Source: Astrocystis sublimbata
Taxonomy: Eukaryota; Ascomycota; Sordariomycetes; Xylariales; Xylariaceae
Length of the DNA stretch: 64,000 nt
Reading direction: 5' to 3'
Assembly (NCBI GenBank): GCA_022453515.1
Contig: JAJNNY010000051.1
Span: 186,001 to 250,000, forward strand
The position numbers and the translations under genes were made by a program. Positions 24,355-36,573 of this stretch are shown in pieces (positions within the stretch are counted from its first letter, which is position 1; each line of letters starts with the position of its first letter). The notes beneath the pieces were generated by a model. It was not told the DNA's origin. It worked only from the letters and a program-made list of their open reading frames with translations, and made no database searches.

Positions 24355-25013
24355 GGCGGTGACAGCTTCTATTCTTCAAGGAGAAAGTTGCAAACGTTAA
24401 TCCGAAAATTGACAATACCCACAGCGACAGTGCGAAGCAAAATCTATGAGCCTTTGGAAAAACCAACGCGATGCTTCAGCTTGAGGGAACAAAGGGGAGG
24501 CTACGGGCGTACTAGGTGATTACCGCGACAGTTATATCTCACAACGTCCCTGGACAACCAGACGGCTTTGTTTGAGGGGAAAAGGTCTAAATCCTAACAG
24601 CTAATATAGAGAGCCTAGTGAGTACCTATCTTATCGCTCAGCTATAACAATTCTCACACGTGCAGGTGTTTGCTGCATGTCTAGGTTGTTAGGACCTAAC
24701 AATAAAACATTGCATGAGAATGCATTCGCGATACATTTACTAACTCAACTCTATACTAGTCGCATCAAGTCCAAGGCTTACAGCCCACAGTAGGCGATCT
24801 CCACCCGCAATTGAGCCCTGTAACTTGCCCCCTAATAGCATTCCTGTTGACTTGCCGCGACCGTAGCATGTTCACCTTCTAGCGAACACGAACAACTGAG
24901 TGATAAACCTCAAGTTATCTACCATTTCACAGGTATGCCTGTATTCTTCCCTCCGCACTTGCGAGGCATTGCTCCGCCACTTTATCAGCTTGCCGTTACC
25001 AAATACCAAGTAT
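24355..25013. other. Intergenic, no gene recognised
   Basis: Promoter side of the SDR gene and 3' side of the dynamin-like gene. Only short frames; no repeats noted. Confidence 0.4.
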
Positions 25014-27488
25014 TTAGTGTTCACCATCACGACGCAGAACCTCGCGACAGGCATCTAGCGCCTTTTCCAACTTCCTCATACCGTCGTCTAGATCGATCTC
25101 TTTGATGTTGGTGGGCGTGTTGGATTGCGAAGGGGAGTATGTTGGGAGTGGCAGCCCTTTATACAACTCCCTAATCTCATCATTGGACAGTTTCGCGATC
25201 TCCGTCGGTAAGAAGATGGTCTCAAGGTCGTTCAGGAAGTGTCGCTCAACTACTTGTGTCGTCAAGTTGACAAGAAAGATCTTTAGTTGCAACTGTTCGA
25301 GAGACTGTTAGCCTCTACTATACATAGGTAATTCACCATCCCACAAGGGTAGACTGTATGTGAGTAGGTAACTTTGCAACAAGCAAGACGACGGCACATA
25401 CCTTGTACAACACCATCATAGCATCCAATACCTCCCCGGCGACCACTGCATCGACACCTGTAGTGCGACCTTGATGAGATTGAAAGAGTGATCTGTGCTT
25501 CTTTTTGCGTGTATCGATGTGCGGGTTTGTGCAGTAGAGGTCATAATTGATAGGTATGGCGTTAAGGTCAGTCCACAGCTTCTGCAATTCTGCGAGTGCA
25601 GCATCACGACGCTCTTTCATCTTGATGGAAATAATAGGTGACCTGTCCAGGTGAGTCAGTCATTTATCCGCTTAAGTATATAAAACTGTTTCTCGGGCGT
25701 TGTGTACGTGACAATCAGCAGGGGTGGTCACCGATATCATCACTTACCAATATCGACCACTTAAAACTATCTGTTGTCCCAGGGCCCCAGTTGATATCAG
25801 ATATTTCAGAAATCCTTCGCACAGCCGACATGTTTCGTCGATGTACTTCCTTGCGATTTCCTCCCAAGGTCGAATCTGGGCTTAGAACACTTTAGCTATC
25901 ATTTGAGGCCTGGTAACATGGCTAACGGAAGTGCTTCCAATACCAAACGGGGGACATAGTATACACTGCACCCAATGTATGGCATGCGCTCTTGACACTA
26001 TACTTGGTTCTTGTTTTGGGAAGGGCGGGAAGAGCTGCTCATCATGTACTCCTCCTAGTATCATGCCATATCTGTGGCCTCTTGTTTTGAGCGTTGAGGC
26101 AAGCGTGGCGTTAAGCCGTCCGATCTGCACCCTTAGTTTAGTTGTTCCTAGAGGCGGTGGGGGACCGAAATCACGACGAGACGACTCCTTCTCTCGGGCT
26201 CCCATCCAAGCTTTGAAACACGGATTATCGTAATGGCCTCGTACACTCGCCTGGCATATCTCATAATGATCCTGACTTATTTTTGCCAAGCACTTGCGTT
26301 TGTCTATTGATCTCGTCAGCTTTTCTCGAGGTTTGGAGTTGGAGCTATTATTGTCTTACTCAATAATTCTTCCACAACGAACTTGGCGTTTCGCAATGAC
26401 ATATGGAGCTGGTGTGTTGCATACGAATCGAGAAGCAAGCGTAATCGAACTTGAAATATCTCGATGCTAGCGTTCATTTTGGGATTTTCTCGCGACAAAG
26501 AGGCGTTGAAATGTCCATCCGCAAAGAACAAGACGTTCAGAATCCGATGCTCACCAGCACCTTCAAAGATAGCATGACGATCACGGTCATGATTACCGGA
26601 AACATCAAGCTCCTGCAACTGTTTCTCGGCGCTTTTGGCAAGGAAATTTCCGCGTTGCTGATGGGAACCTTGGCCAAGATGTCTGGGCACGCGCCATCCT
26701 TCTTTCACAAGAATCTCGTTCCTTGCATATTTTAGCCTTTCCACCATCGAATCCGATGCACCAGGTAGGCTGTCAACTTCGATTGCAACGCTTAAGTGCT
26801 TCTCCGCTCCAAAATTATCATTTGTTCCTGCAGCCAGGATTGGAATATGAACGACAGCAAAGCAGACAGTCTCTTGCTGGGCAAGGTAGCAATCCGTGAG
26901 CTTTTTCACCAATTCTTCATCAGCCTTGGCGACTCCTCTAACATCAGATGACGATGGATCTGGAATGTCGATTACAGTGACGTCAGGCTGGTTTGCTCCC
27001 ACGATTTCAATCCGTAGTATATCCTTAGAGAACGATTGTGGCTTGCTAGCCATCTTGTTGTGGTCTGGACCAATCTGGGTGATCCCCATGGCTTTCAAAG
27101 GTGCAGTCCATTGACTAGGCAGCGCACCAAACACAGCCATTGCCTGCTTGAAGTTTTTGATTTCCTCCTTTTCCTTGAGTGGACGAGACTCGTCGGGGAT
27201 CACGGTAGCTGTTAAGAAATCCACTGCCCCTCCCCTTTCGTCTCGGCGTAGTATGATCTCTGTCACGAAACTCGTAGACAAGTTGTCATTTCGCGGGAGT
27301 GCGTACCCCGTTAGAGCCTCGAGAACTGAACTCTTCCCGGGTGATTGTGCACCCGAAAGGACAATCTGAGGTAAAGAGTATGGCAAGTTGAGGCCACTCT
27401 TACGGAGGGAGTTCATGGTGTCGGTTTGTAAGTGTACGCCCGACCGGCATTGTCGCAATAATGATGGGCGGTCCATCTTGTCAATCAT
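25014..27488 (-). CDS. Fungal dynamin-like GTPase, degenerate and with an internal stop
   Basis: Exons 27488..26360, 26303..25748, 25642..25402 and 25292..25014; all introns are GT-AG with good branch sites. The P-loop is GAQSPGKSS (46-54) and the switch Thr region STSFVTEI (71-78). The G3 motif reads DIPD (174-177) instead of DLPG, and no TKPD (G4) is visible where LAAGTNDN stands, so nucleotide use is doubtful. The stalk (YEICQASVRGHYDN) and the GED-like end (TTQVVERHFL) follow the fungal dynamin/Mx-like family. In exon 2 an in-frame TAA (25882..25884) splits the conserved block MIAKVF / AQIRPWEEIARKYI, which reads through in the same frame. About 735 codons in all. Either a pseudogene or a gene with an intron I could not place. 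Confidence 0.78.
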
Positions 27489-28131
27489 AGACAACTCTGG
27501 GACTTGTGTTGTGAAAGGGTGGTAGGATGTGTATGTTTATGTGAACCTAGAAACGCCCGTACTTGGGGGAGTAGTGACACATATATACACAGTTCGAGAT
27601 CTACAATATAGGGCTACGAGACTATTCACTGCATGGCCGGTGAAAATAGTGAATGGATATTTGCTGTTTACGTCTTCTGCAATTCATTCACACAGGCACA
27701 CATGGAACAATGCACTACCTTTGGACCTCACTCTGCGCCCATAGTGAATGCGTTTGAATGATCCTCGCAAACAAACAACCAAACATACATTCAAGAAGTA
27801 CGTTTGAAATATGGCTTCACTGGCGAATATTGACCTAGCGAGTGACATACCATTGTGAACACTAATAGGTGAGAAAACGGTTTAAAATCCCTATGTCTGA
27901 AGTACTTCGTGTTTAACCCCGATATCAGCTTTGGACTTTTGATGAGACGCAGCGTTAAGCCATAATCGCGATAGCCATTATACGTTTAGAAATGATGTAT
28001 CTTCTAGTTGAATACAACCAGCATACAGAATCATTGCTTCCTCATTCAATGACTAGCGAGCCAGTTCTAATCCCAGCCCCACTCTCACCACCCACTGGTT
28101 CCAACAGTCGACACCCTACTAGCTGTAATAT
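27489..28131. other. Intergenic, no gene recognised
   Basis: Promoter side of the dynamin-like gene. A Pro-rich plus-strand frame beginning at 27992 overlaps the minus-strand gene and is treated as a shadow. Confidence 0.4.
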
Positions 28132-28924
28132 TCATCCATCTAGGGCAAAAGAAACCATCTCCCTGCCACCGCACAACACAACCCTACACAGCCCTAACCC
28201 GCCCCAACCCGTACAGGCAGCCACTGCGTCCCCATTCCTCAAACCTCACATAACCCTCAGGCCCCCAAACTCAGTACTCACCCATAACCTGCGCCCTATC
28301 CCTGATAACCATAACCAGGTCCTTGACATCCTGCGCAAAGCTATCCATCTCATCATACCTCGAGATCTCCAGCACGATATCCACCAGCTCCCGCTGGGTG
28401 CGGCAGTACAGATAGAGGCCGGCAGTGGGGTTGCGGACGCGGTTGTCGGGGTCGGGGGCGATGGGCCGCGGCCGCCTCTTCTGCATGCGCTTGAGGATGG
28501 CCACGACGTCGCGGTGCGTGTCGAGGTTCTTCAGACATAAATTCATGATGATCTCGCGCAGCTCGGAGCTGCGCAGGCCCCAGAGGTGCTGGCGGAGGTT
28601 GGCTTGCAGGCTCCGTACTTGCGCGGGGGTCAGGTCGAAGCGGACTTGGCGCGCTCTAGGGCCATAGCCGCGGGCGAGAGGGTTGTTGGGGAATGGGGGT
28701 TCGAGAGGATCGCAGTCGGAGATGGGGCAGCCGTTTACTCGCCATGTGGGCTCGAAGTAATAGGACCTGTCGGGAGTTAGTAGGCTGGTGATGGCATATG
28801 GTTCTGATGGGAGAAGTGGGTGGGTGGCGGGATCTCACCCTCGGGGATCAGTACGCTCGACACACGCACGGAGGTTCCTCATTGTGCCGTCGGTGCAGCA
28901 GCCCGGGCCTTTGGTCGCGTACAT
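28132..28924 (-). CDS. Hypothetical protein, about 192 residues
   Basis: Exons 28924..28839 and 28766..28282 are well supported (intron 72 nt, GTGAGA...GACAG). A tiny last exon 28139..28132 after a CCCTAG acceptor is a guess. The N-terminus has adjacent cysteines (GPGCCTDG). The middle has an aromatic WRVNGCPISDCDPLEPP stretch, and the rest is helical and basic (LRQHLWGLRSSELREII, KRMQKRRPRP). The strong GC-rich codon bias on this strand argues for real coding. No family recognised and no signal peptide or TM helix. Confidence 0.6.
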
Positions 28925-29992
28925 TGTGGAATGTCAGTCATGAGATTGTGTTGTGTTGCTAGGTTGCTGGCGTAAGAACCGTAGGTATTGTCGTTATCTG
29001 AAGACCTCGTGGAGGACCCAGATACCGAGATTGTTATTGATACAGCTTGTCCGAAGGCAGGGTGTACGAAGCATGATAAAGATGCGTGTGCCATTGTTGA
29101 CTTTGGCCCGCCTGCCATTGCTCGACTTGGTCTACTACAGGAGATGTGTGGTAGGAGCATCCTACTGCCGCAACGCACGCGCGACTGTTCAAAGAAGCAG
29201 TCACCTTTCATTCTAGTTAATCGAAGAAATCACGACTGATATGTACGTTGTATAATGGTTCCTCCTTCCACATGACAGGAGTTGACGTGAAAAGTATGAA
29301 ATGGAGCATACGCTCGGATTTGTATCTGGTAACAAAAATTCCAAATAATCGCCCATGTATTCCAAGGTTACCAATTCGGCACACATGACGCGCACGTACT
29401 ATAGTGAGTGTCGATACTCAGTATGACCTCTATTCGTAGTCAACTAGGCCGCGAGAGTGAGATTCATCGTCTCAGACTCTTCAATCGACCCTTTCTCATT
29501 ACAATCCCGTTTTACACTTCACAGTTGATTTCGAAGCGGACAGGTCATGTTTCCCAAATGAATAATAACAATGTCTGCACTTTTGAAGAGACCATAGCAC
29601 TCGGTCGACACGCATAGCTTATGTCTTGTAATCACGGCTAGTGTGGTAAACACAGCTCGATGAATGACTCTGTTCAATATGCCGAAGGCAAGCTCATTGT
29701 AAAAGCGTCTCGACTCAGAATGGTTGCTGATGACATGGAAAATTCACTGTGTTGGTCGGTGTGCCGAGGGCCAAGACCTCCGTCGCGTCCGGCGCTCGGA
29801 CGTCCATCGAGTCCGACCAAATGCGAATGTAGGTAGTCGATTGATTATTCCCCGAGCACCGATGATGTTTAGTGGATGGTAAGAGTCCCGAGCCTCTGAC
29901 ATTTTACGGCAGTGTAAATAGATGTAATAAGTTCTGCGAATGTGATAGCAACATTCTGGTCTGGGCCGGAACGAGGAAGAAAATGTGACATT

Positions 29993-30011
29993 CCGGATAA
30001 ATTATATCCGG
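29993..30011. promoter_or_regulatory. CCGGATA-N5-TATCCGG inverted repeat
   Basis: Perfect 7-bp arms with a 5-nt AT spacer, about 450 bases upstream of the SGNH esterase ATG. Paired CGG half-sites are typical targets of fungal Zn2Cys6 regulators; binding here is inference. Confidence 0.4.
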
Positions 30012-30373
30012 CATGGAACATAATCACGTCAACTTTGTCCTATGACAAAGCTTTTTGTGCGATAGCCGTCCAATTCCGGCTGTATCCATTTCTAGTGGTG
30101 CATGACATCTACCAATAGGCGAATATGTACTCAGTAATAAGCAGTCTTGGATCAATCATCAGAGCTCCGAGGTCGCCTATTTCGAGATGCACCACACACC
30201 CTCAAAATGAACATAGAACCGCAAGAAGGATTGCTGTACTCGGAAGACATAGTAGTATCGGTATCCGACAAGACCGAGACCAAATATTGCATACATGTGG
30301 TGTGCTGTCTTGACCGCGGACTCTGCTCCGTGTGATCACATCAGGATGGCCCCCAAAAGGAGGTTTACGCAGT

Positions 30374-30381
30374 AGTATAAA
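30374..30381 (+). promoter_or_regulatory. TATA-like box of the esterase gene
   Basis: GTATAAAG lies about 80-86 bases before the ATG at 30460, a usual distance for a fungal core promoter. Confidence 0.4.
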
Positions 30382-30459
30382 GAGGATATGTCGTTCGAAG
30401 TGACGCGAAATGTAATAACTTACTATCTTGCAATTGTCCGTGTCGATTCGTAGCTCAAA

Positions 30460-31259
30460 ATGGTCGCCTTGAAACTCCTCACCTCCACGCTGCTCGCCAG
30501 CGCAGCGCTCGCGCAGAATGCGACTCTCCGGTACATGCCCTTTGGCGACTCCATCACCGAGATCATATGCTGGCGATCCATGCTATGGGAGAAGTTCCAA
30601 ACCACCGAGTTCTCTTCCGTTGACTGGGTCGGCTCCGGCAAGACCGAGAACAACTGCGGAAACACGAGATACGACCGCGACAATGAGGGTCACTCAGGCT
30701 TCCTCGCTATCAACATCGCGAACAGCAAACAACTTGTGGGCTGGCTGCAGCGAAACCCGGCTGATGTGATCACGATGCATCTGGGCACAAACGATATCGT
30801 GCAGCAAAACAAGCCGGTCAACCAGATCATCGCTGCTTTCACGACGTTGGTTGAGAATATGAGAGCGAGTAACCCGAACATGAAGATCATTGTGAGTGAA
30901 CGCAATCTATCCTATACTCCTGAACCCGAGTTTGGGCTTCTAGACTAACGCCTCTTCTTAAGGTTGCTCAAATCATCCCCATGGGCTTCGGCAACTACAA
31001 CACCGCCATCCAGAATCTCAACAAGGCCATCCCAACCTGGGCCGAGGGTCTGAACAAGACCGAGTCGCCCATCTGGGTGGTGGACCAGTACACCGGCTTT
31101 GCCAGCGGTGACTTGCGCGATGGCATTCACCCCAACAAAGCCGGCGACACCAAGATGACGGACGTCTGGTACCCGGCACTCCTTCATGCTTTCGAGGTTG
31201 CAAAGGCGGATAAGTTGGCTGCGGCCGCCAACAAGGTCGAGATGCCCTTCACGGCATAA
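30460..31259 (+). CDS. Secreted SGNH-hydrolase esterase (CE3-like)
   Basis: Exons 30460..30891 and 30963..31259 (71-nt intron GTGAGT...ACTAAC...TTAAG) encode 242 residues. A signal peptide ends around residue 18-19 (ASAALAQ). SGNH blocks are all present: GDSIT (Ser31), GHSGF (77-81), GTND (Asn111) and DGIH (Asp197, His200). The pattern matches carbohydrate esterase family 3, which removes acetyl groups from xylan. No cellulose-binding module is attached. The frame is intact. It likely acts outside the cell on plant cell wall, in line with the AA9 gene 1 kb downstream. Confidence 0.92.
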
Positions 31260-32276
31260 GTCGAACATGTATTTGGTTAGCAGTACAAGCCATATATTCA
31301 TTGCTAAGCTGGAATGCCCTCTACTTGCGTGCGTACATGCATCATGCCACCCACTTGCTGAGGCCCTAAGCTATATACATCGCGCGCAAATTACACCCGT
31401 GTGAATGAAATCGTAGAATGCAGCTGTACGTATGTTAAAACGCCATGCCCAGCTGCGATCGCGCAAGGACGGATGCGCCTGAGGTTGGCGATCAAGACCC
31501 GAGTTGGGCTCGGGGCCTCTGCCGCCGAAGCGACTAACCTGCGCAATTGTTATTGCCCCCAATCAAGCCAACACACCTCTACGCCAGCACGTGTTAAAGT
31601 CCATGTTATGTCTATATTGGCTCCCAAATGGTAGGCCGATTGCCGTTATTAGTGTTTCTCCTGTCAAGATCCAAGTGCCAACGATGCCGGGCAATGACGT
31701 TTTACCTACTTAATATAAGCAGCTCTGCGTGGTGAGCGAGCTGCACGCGGAGGGCTGTTGCAACTGGCGGTAACTCAATTAAGCCCGTAAGTAAACATGC
31801 GGCACCTAGGACTTCACATATTCGACGAGTGGTATGATCTCATACGCCCCAGTCATGCATCAATTGTCGATCCGGGGAGATCTATAATCAACAGCTGCCT
31901 TGCTCGGTCGATCCGCACTATGAAGCTTACCGTCGATCAACGAGAAGGATTGACCCTGGTATTAGTACTCGGTACTTGAATCGGCGCCACTAGGATGTAG
32001 AGTAGCTTGAGCATAGCCCTATCGTCTTGTACGTTCATATAGATTGCACCCGAAGCCATTGTAGCAGCGCTTAATTTTGAGCTCGCCAATTCTTCTGCCC
32101 TTGTGTCGCGTATGCTGATCAACATCGCGCGGGCTCAGATATTCAGCCCTCGTCACTTATAGGCGTAGAAAGAGGTTAGTCGACAGTGAACCAGGCTCTG
32201 GTCTACGAGATAGCAGTGTCTTGTTGAAATCCAATTCGAGCAACTTACAGCGAACCTCGAACGCAGGAGGAATACG
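31260..32276. other. Intergenic, no gene recognised
   Basis: Shared space between two same-strand secreted-enzyme genes. A CCAAT word lies about 45 bases before the AA9 ATG. No other feature supported. Confidence 0.4.
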
Positions 32277-33182
32277 ATGCGTCCACCCCCATATACACAC
32301 TTGCTCCTGCTAGCCAGCAGCGTCTCTCCCGCTATAGCGCACAGCTTCGTCTCCAACATCAACATCGACCGCCTCATGTACGACGGCTTCCGCCCCCCGT
32401 CACCGAACGCCAACCCCTACGCAATCGGCTGGTCCACGACAGCCTTCGACCAAGGCTACGTGAACCAGACGGGCTTCACGACGGACGAAATCATCTGCCA
32501 CCGGGGCTCGCGCAACGCGGCCGCGCACGCGCTGGTCTCCGCCGGCGACCGCATCCACGTGCAATGGAACGGCTGGCCCATGTCGCACAAAGGGCCCGTC
32601 ATCGACTACCTCGCCTCATGCGGCGAGGAGCAACCTAAACCCTGCGAAGTAGTTGACAAGAACGATTTGCGCTTTTTCAAAATCAGCGAGCTGGGGTTGA
32701 TTAACGGGAGCAATATCACGGCGGGACCGGGCGGGCTCTGGGCCACGGATCTGCTCATCGCGAACAACAACTCATGGATAGTCGAGATACCGGCGCAGAT
32801 AAGATCTGGGTTCTACGTGTTGCGGACGGAGATTATTTCGCTGCATAATGCGAGCAACGCGACGGGGGCTCAGAACTACCCGCAGTGTGTCAATCTTAGG
32901 ATTGAGGGCAATGGCACGGTTCTACCGAGCGGGACATTGGGAAAAGAGCTTTACGACCCGGATGAGCCGAATGTGCATTTGGATATATATAAGGGTCTTT
33001 CGACGTATAAGATCCCGGGGCCGATTGTTATCAGCGGCGTGCAGCCAGAGACCATCCCGCCGCTAAGTCATCCTGTTCCGACGGGGCCTGGCGCGACTTT
33101 TACGGGGACGGATACGGTGCCGGTTAACACGCAGGGTAGTGCTACGTTACGGAAAGATGCAGCGCCAACAACCATTATATAG
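32277..33182 (+). CDS. AA9 lytic polysaccharide monooxygenase
   Basis: Single-exon gene, 301 residues. The signal peptide is 1-21 and cleavage leaves His22 as the mature N-terminus, the first ligand of the copper histidine brace. The second ligand is His104 in PMSHKGPVIDY. His190, Gln199 and Tyr201 (GAQNYPQC) match the outer-sphere and axial residues of AA9. The enzyme oxidatively cleaves cellulose or related glucans outside the cell using copper and a reductant with O2 or H2O2. A Thr/Pro-rich tail of about 60 residues follows without a binding module. Lack of introns and strong GC bias make the call firm. Confidence 0.95.
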   Translation: MRPPPYTHLLLLASSVSPAIAHSFVSNINIDRLMYDGFRPPSPNANPYAIGWSTTAFDQGYVNQTGFTTDEIICHRGSRNAAAHALVSAGDRIHVQWNGWPMSHKGPVIDYLASCGEEQPKPCEVVDKNDLRFFKISELGLINGSNITAGPGGLWATDLLIANNNSWIVEIPAQIRSGFYVLRTEIISLHNASNATGAQNYPQCVNLRIEGNGTVLPSGTLGKELYDPDEPNVHLDIYKGLSTYKIPGPIVISGVQPETIPPLSHPVPTGPGATFTGTDTVPVNTQGSATLRKDAAPTTII

Positions 33183-33469
33183 CGATGAGACGGAAGCGGA
33201 TAGGAAAGGGCTACGCAAATTGTTACAGGTATTTGATGTTTATCAATGATTTTGGTGTTGCGACGAAGATACCGGAGATCTCCGATGCAGGAACGTGGAA
33301 CCCCAGACCAGACCCCCTCTGTTAGTGGGATATAGGAGGGGCAGAGATACGCATGCGAATGGGGGCGTTGAGGGGGGTAACTCGGATCCATATCGCAACA
33401 CAGATAAGAATCAATCTCGAATGAATAGACCCAGAATCAATTGAAGACCAGAGCATATCCCAAATCAAG

Positions 33470-35238
33470 ATGGCCGAACCCTATAAGATGTGGGTGGGCG
33501 GTAATGAGATACCCGGAAACGGCGAGCTGTAAGAAAGATATACCGTATAGAACCCCGCGATGTGGTGAAGCCAATACTAACGTCTGCGACCAGCATACCG
33601 ATTGAGGATCCCGCAACGGGAGAGATATTTGCGCAGTATGAGATTCCAACTTCCGCCATAGGTCGCGGGTAGCAAATCCAATTGAAAGATCGATCGTTGA
33701 CATATTGTTAGCTGCCACGCGGCATCAGATGAAGATGTCCAGAACACCGTCGCGCTCGCCCAAGCAGCGTTCAAATCAGGCGAATGGTCGCGTGCGTCGC
33801 GCCACCACCGCGCCGACGTCCTCGACAAAGCCGCAACGCTTCTCGAAGCCGAGCTGACCGACCTAATCGCGCTCGAAGTGCGGCAGACGGGCCGCGCCAT
33901 CCGCGAAAGTAAGAAGGCCCCCTCCCCTCCCCTCCCCCAATAGCACATTTACGCCTCATGGATACAAAGACTAACCCACCCAAAGTGAAAGCCCAAGTCC
34001 CCTCCCTAATCCGCTGGTTCAAATACTACGCCTCCCTCCTGCGCGTCGAAGAGCGCCCCGTGCTCCCCACAACGGGCAAGCTGCACAACTTCGTGAACCG
34101 CGTGCCCCTCGGCGTCGTAGTGCAAATCACACCCTTCAACCACCCCTTGCTCATCGCCGTGAAGAAGCTCGCGCCCGCCCTCGCAGCAGGCAACTCCGTG
34201 ATCGTCAAGCCAAGCGAGCTAACGCCCCTCACAACACTACGTCTAGGAGCAATTCTAAAAACCGCAGGCGTGCCCGACGGTGTATTCAACGTGCTCCCCG
34301 GCTACGGGGCCACAACAGGAAAAGCCCTCACCTCGCACCCGCTGGTGCGCAAAGTCGATGTCACGGGCGGGACCGAGGCCGGGCGCGCGATCGGGGCTAT
34401 CGCAGGGAAGAATCTGGCGCGGTATACCGCGGAGCTCGGGGGCAAGGCGCCGCTTGTCGTGTTCGGCAGCGCGGACCTGCAACTCGCGGTGAATGGAATC
34501 GCGTTTGGGAGTTTTGTCGCCAGCGGGCAGACGTGCATTGCCAGCACGCGCATCATCGTCGAGCGGAAGGTCTGGAACGAGGTCTTGCGGCTGTTGCAAG
34601 TCAAGACGGAGACGATCCGCGCGCGCATGGGGGCGCCGACGCATCCGGACTCTACCATGGGGCCATTGATCTCGGCGAAACAGCTCGCTAAGGTGGAGGC
34701 GCTGGTCGATGAGGCTACTGCGGACGTGCTCGTCGCGGGGGTGTTGAATGGAGGCAAGAGGATGGTGGGCATTAGCGATCTTGACGGAACCGATTTCTCA
34801 AAGGGCTATTTCTACGAGCCGACTGTCCTGACGGGCCGCGATAGCCTTCGAAAAACGCAGATCTGGCGACAGGAAGCCTTCGGGCCCGTAATCGTGGCCG
34901 TGTCGTTCGACACTGAGGAGGAGGCGATCGAGCTCGCTAACGATAGCGAGTTTGGGCTTGGCGCCGGGATCTGGACGCAGGACATGTCGCAGGCGTTCCG
35001 CGTGTCGGAGCAGATCGACGCGGGCATCACGTGGGTGAATACGCACCACCGCAACGACCCAAGCAGTCCGTGGGGCGGAAGCAAGTCGTCGAGCGGGCTT
35101 GGTGTTGAGAATGGCGTCGAGGCGTATCATGCGTACACGACGGCCAAGAGCGTCATTATGAACTACGCCTCGACGGAGGAAGCTTTGGCTAGCGACGATT
35201 GGTTCAGGGACGAGGCGGGGGCGGTGAGGTATGGTTAG
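33470..35238 (+). CDS. Aldehyde dehydrogenase
   Basis: Exons 33470..33528, 33594..33668, 33712..33908 and 33986..35238 (introns 65, 43 and 77 nt) give 527 residues. The NAD(P)-binding region includes ITPFNHPL and KPSELTP. Catalytic Glu260 lies in TAELGGKAP and Cys294 in GQTCIAST. The C-terminal block PWGGSKSSSGLG is as expected for the family. It oxidises an aldehyde to the acid with NAD(P)+; the substrate is not predictable, though fungal relatives include aromatic and aliphatic aldehyde enzymes. No targeting signal, so probably cytosolic. The frame is intact. Confidence 0.92.
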
Positions 35239-35703
35239 GGCATATCCTTTTGTGGGAGGGGAGGGGGGGGGGGGGGGTTGTTTGATACGCCAGCGTGAAG
35301 GGAACATGGCAATATTATTCAATTAATATAGTCTACTCGTATACAAGGACATATTTAGGCTCGTGGCTTCAATGGCCCTCATGCCCCAGGTCCGCCGCCT
35401 CCGTCGGAGTCGAAACGAGCTAGTTGTGGTGATAGCTGGTTGGCGTAGCGAAGACTCGGATGATGGGCGTTCGGCTTCGTTGGTGGTGGCTCCATACATG
35501 GACTAATCAACTCATCTGGGACTGAATGCCGTGTCGACAGGTTCCGAAACATGATTTGAGCTGCTGTCCGGCGAACCTTCTCGCCACCAGCTATTCCCTA
35601 CAGCTACTGAGCCGCTCGAGTCTGTAGAGGCCCTTAGATCTGACATGCCTTGGGGCGTACTCTATATATATATGTGCGATAGAAAACCGTACAAGTGCAT
35701 CCA
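35239..35703. other. Intergenic between convergent genes with G15 tract
   Basis: Holds a run of 15 G at 35263-35277 shortly after the ALDH stop. Nothing else is recognised. Confidence 0.45.
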
Positions 35704-36573
35704 TCACCTATCCGGCTGCCTCTCGCCATCCCTCATCGCCCACCCGCACCTCGCGAGCCAGAACATGGCGATGAGCGGCGTAATCACTATCCCAAGCGTC
35801 GCTCCCTGCACAAGCTTGAAGATCTGCGGTGCCCATTTCGGATCATAGTACCAGTCCCAATCATTCGGATGCCGCTCGCCCACTAGCGTCAGGAAGCCGA
35901 CAGAAGCGCCAAAGATGATAGGGAAGGAGGCGGCCGCCAAGAGGAGCGAGCGCGTGAGTTGCGATAACACGAACCGCGACCAGTGCGCGATGGTGCTGGT
36001 GTCGTCCGTCCGCTCCGGCCGGTCCAGGTACATGAACCACCGCGCGAAGCGGCGTCGCGGCTCCGGGATGAACCCGATCGGCTGCACGCCCTTTGTCTTG
36101 AGGTCCCAGTTCACGATGATGGTCTCGATGATCCAGGTAGAGGCGAATTGGATAAATATGGTCACAGCCGTGTCTCCGGCTAACGTGTTGGGGAACTGGA
36201 ACAGCCGGATGGGCGAGGTTGGACCACCTTTGTCATAGTATAATGCTACAGCTGAGTAAGTCGCTAGCTCCAGAAGCCAAGATTAGAGCGGCGGGCGCAT
36301 CTTACCATAAGCTACCGCGAAGTTGATACCGCCACCCAGGAACGCAGCGCCTATCCCGTGGAGGACGACGAGGTAGAATATCTGGTGGAGTGTGAAGCGG
36401 TCGCTCGGCGGCCGGAATGCCAGAGCATGGCTGTCCTCGGGCTCGGTCGTTACGGGAGTCACGCTCCCGCTCGCTGCGCCATCCGCTCCGCCGGGTCCGA
36501 CAGCTTCCACGTCAGCCGTCGCTTTTTCGGTAGGCTGTTTCGGCTTGAAGAGGGGATAGGCGGCCCGGGGCAT
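35704..36573 (-). CDS. Four-span membrane protein, likely DUF2456 family
   Basis: Exons 36573..36306 and 36251..35704 (54-nt intron GTAAGA...CTCAG) encode 271 residues. The start is the ATG of MPRAAYPLFKP; upstream in frame there is only TTG. A Pro/Ala-rich cytosolic leader of about 55 residues is followed by four hydrophobic helices (around FYLVVLHGIGAAFLGGGINF, IFIQFASTWIIETIIV, LLLAAASFPIIFGASVGF and GATLGIVITPLIAMFWL). This arrangement fits the fungal DUF2456 proteins as I recall them; function unknown. Confidence 0.75.

Larger units (their letters stand above)
28925..30459. other. Intergenic, divergent promoter region
   Basis: About 1.5 kb between a minus-strand gene and the plus-strand esterase. 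A short GC-rich patch occurs at 29770-29820. An inverted repeat (29993-30011) and a TATA-like box near 30376 are listed separately. No gene supported. Confidence 0.4.

Noticed and set aside
27992..28540. Pro/His-rich 182-residue plus-strand frame
   Set aside because: It is antisense to a better supported minus-strand exon with coherent composition and splice sites.
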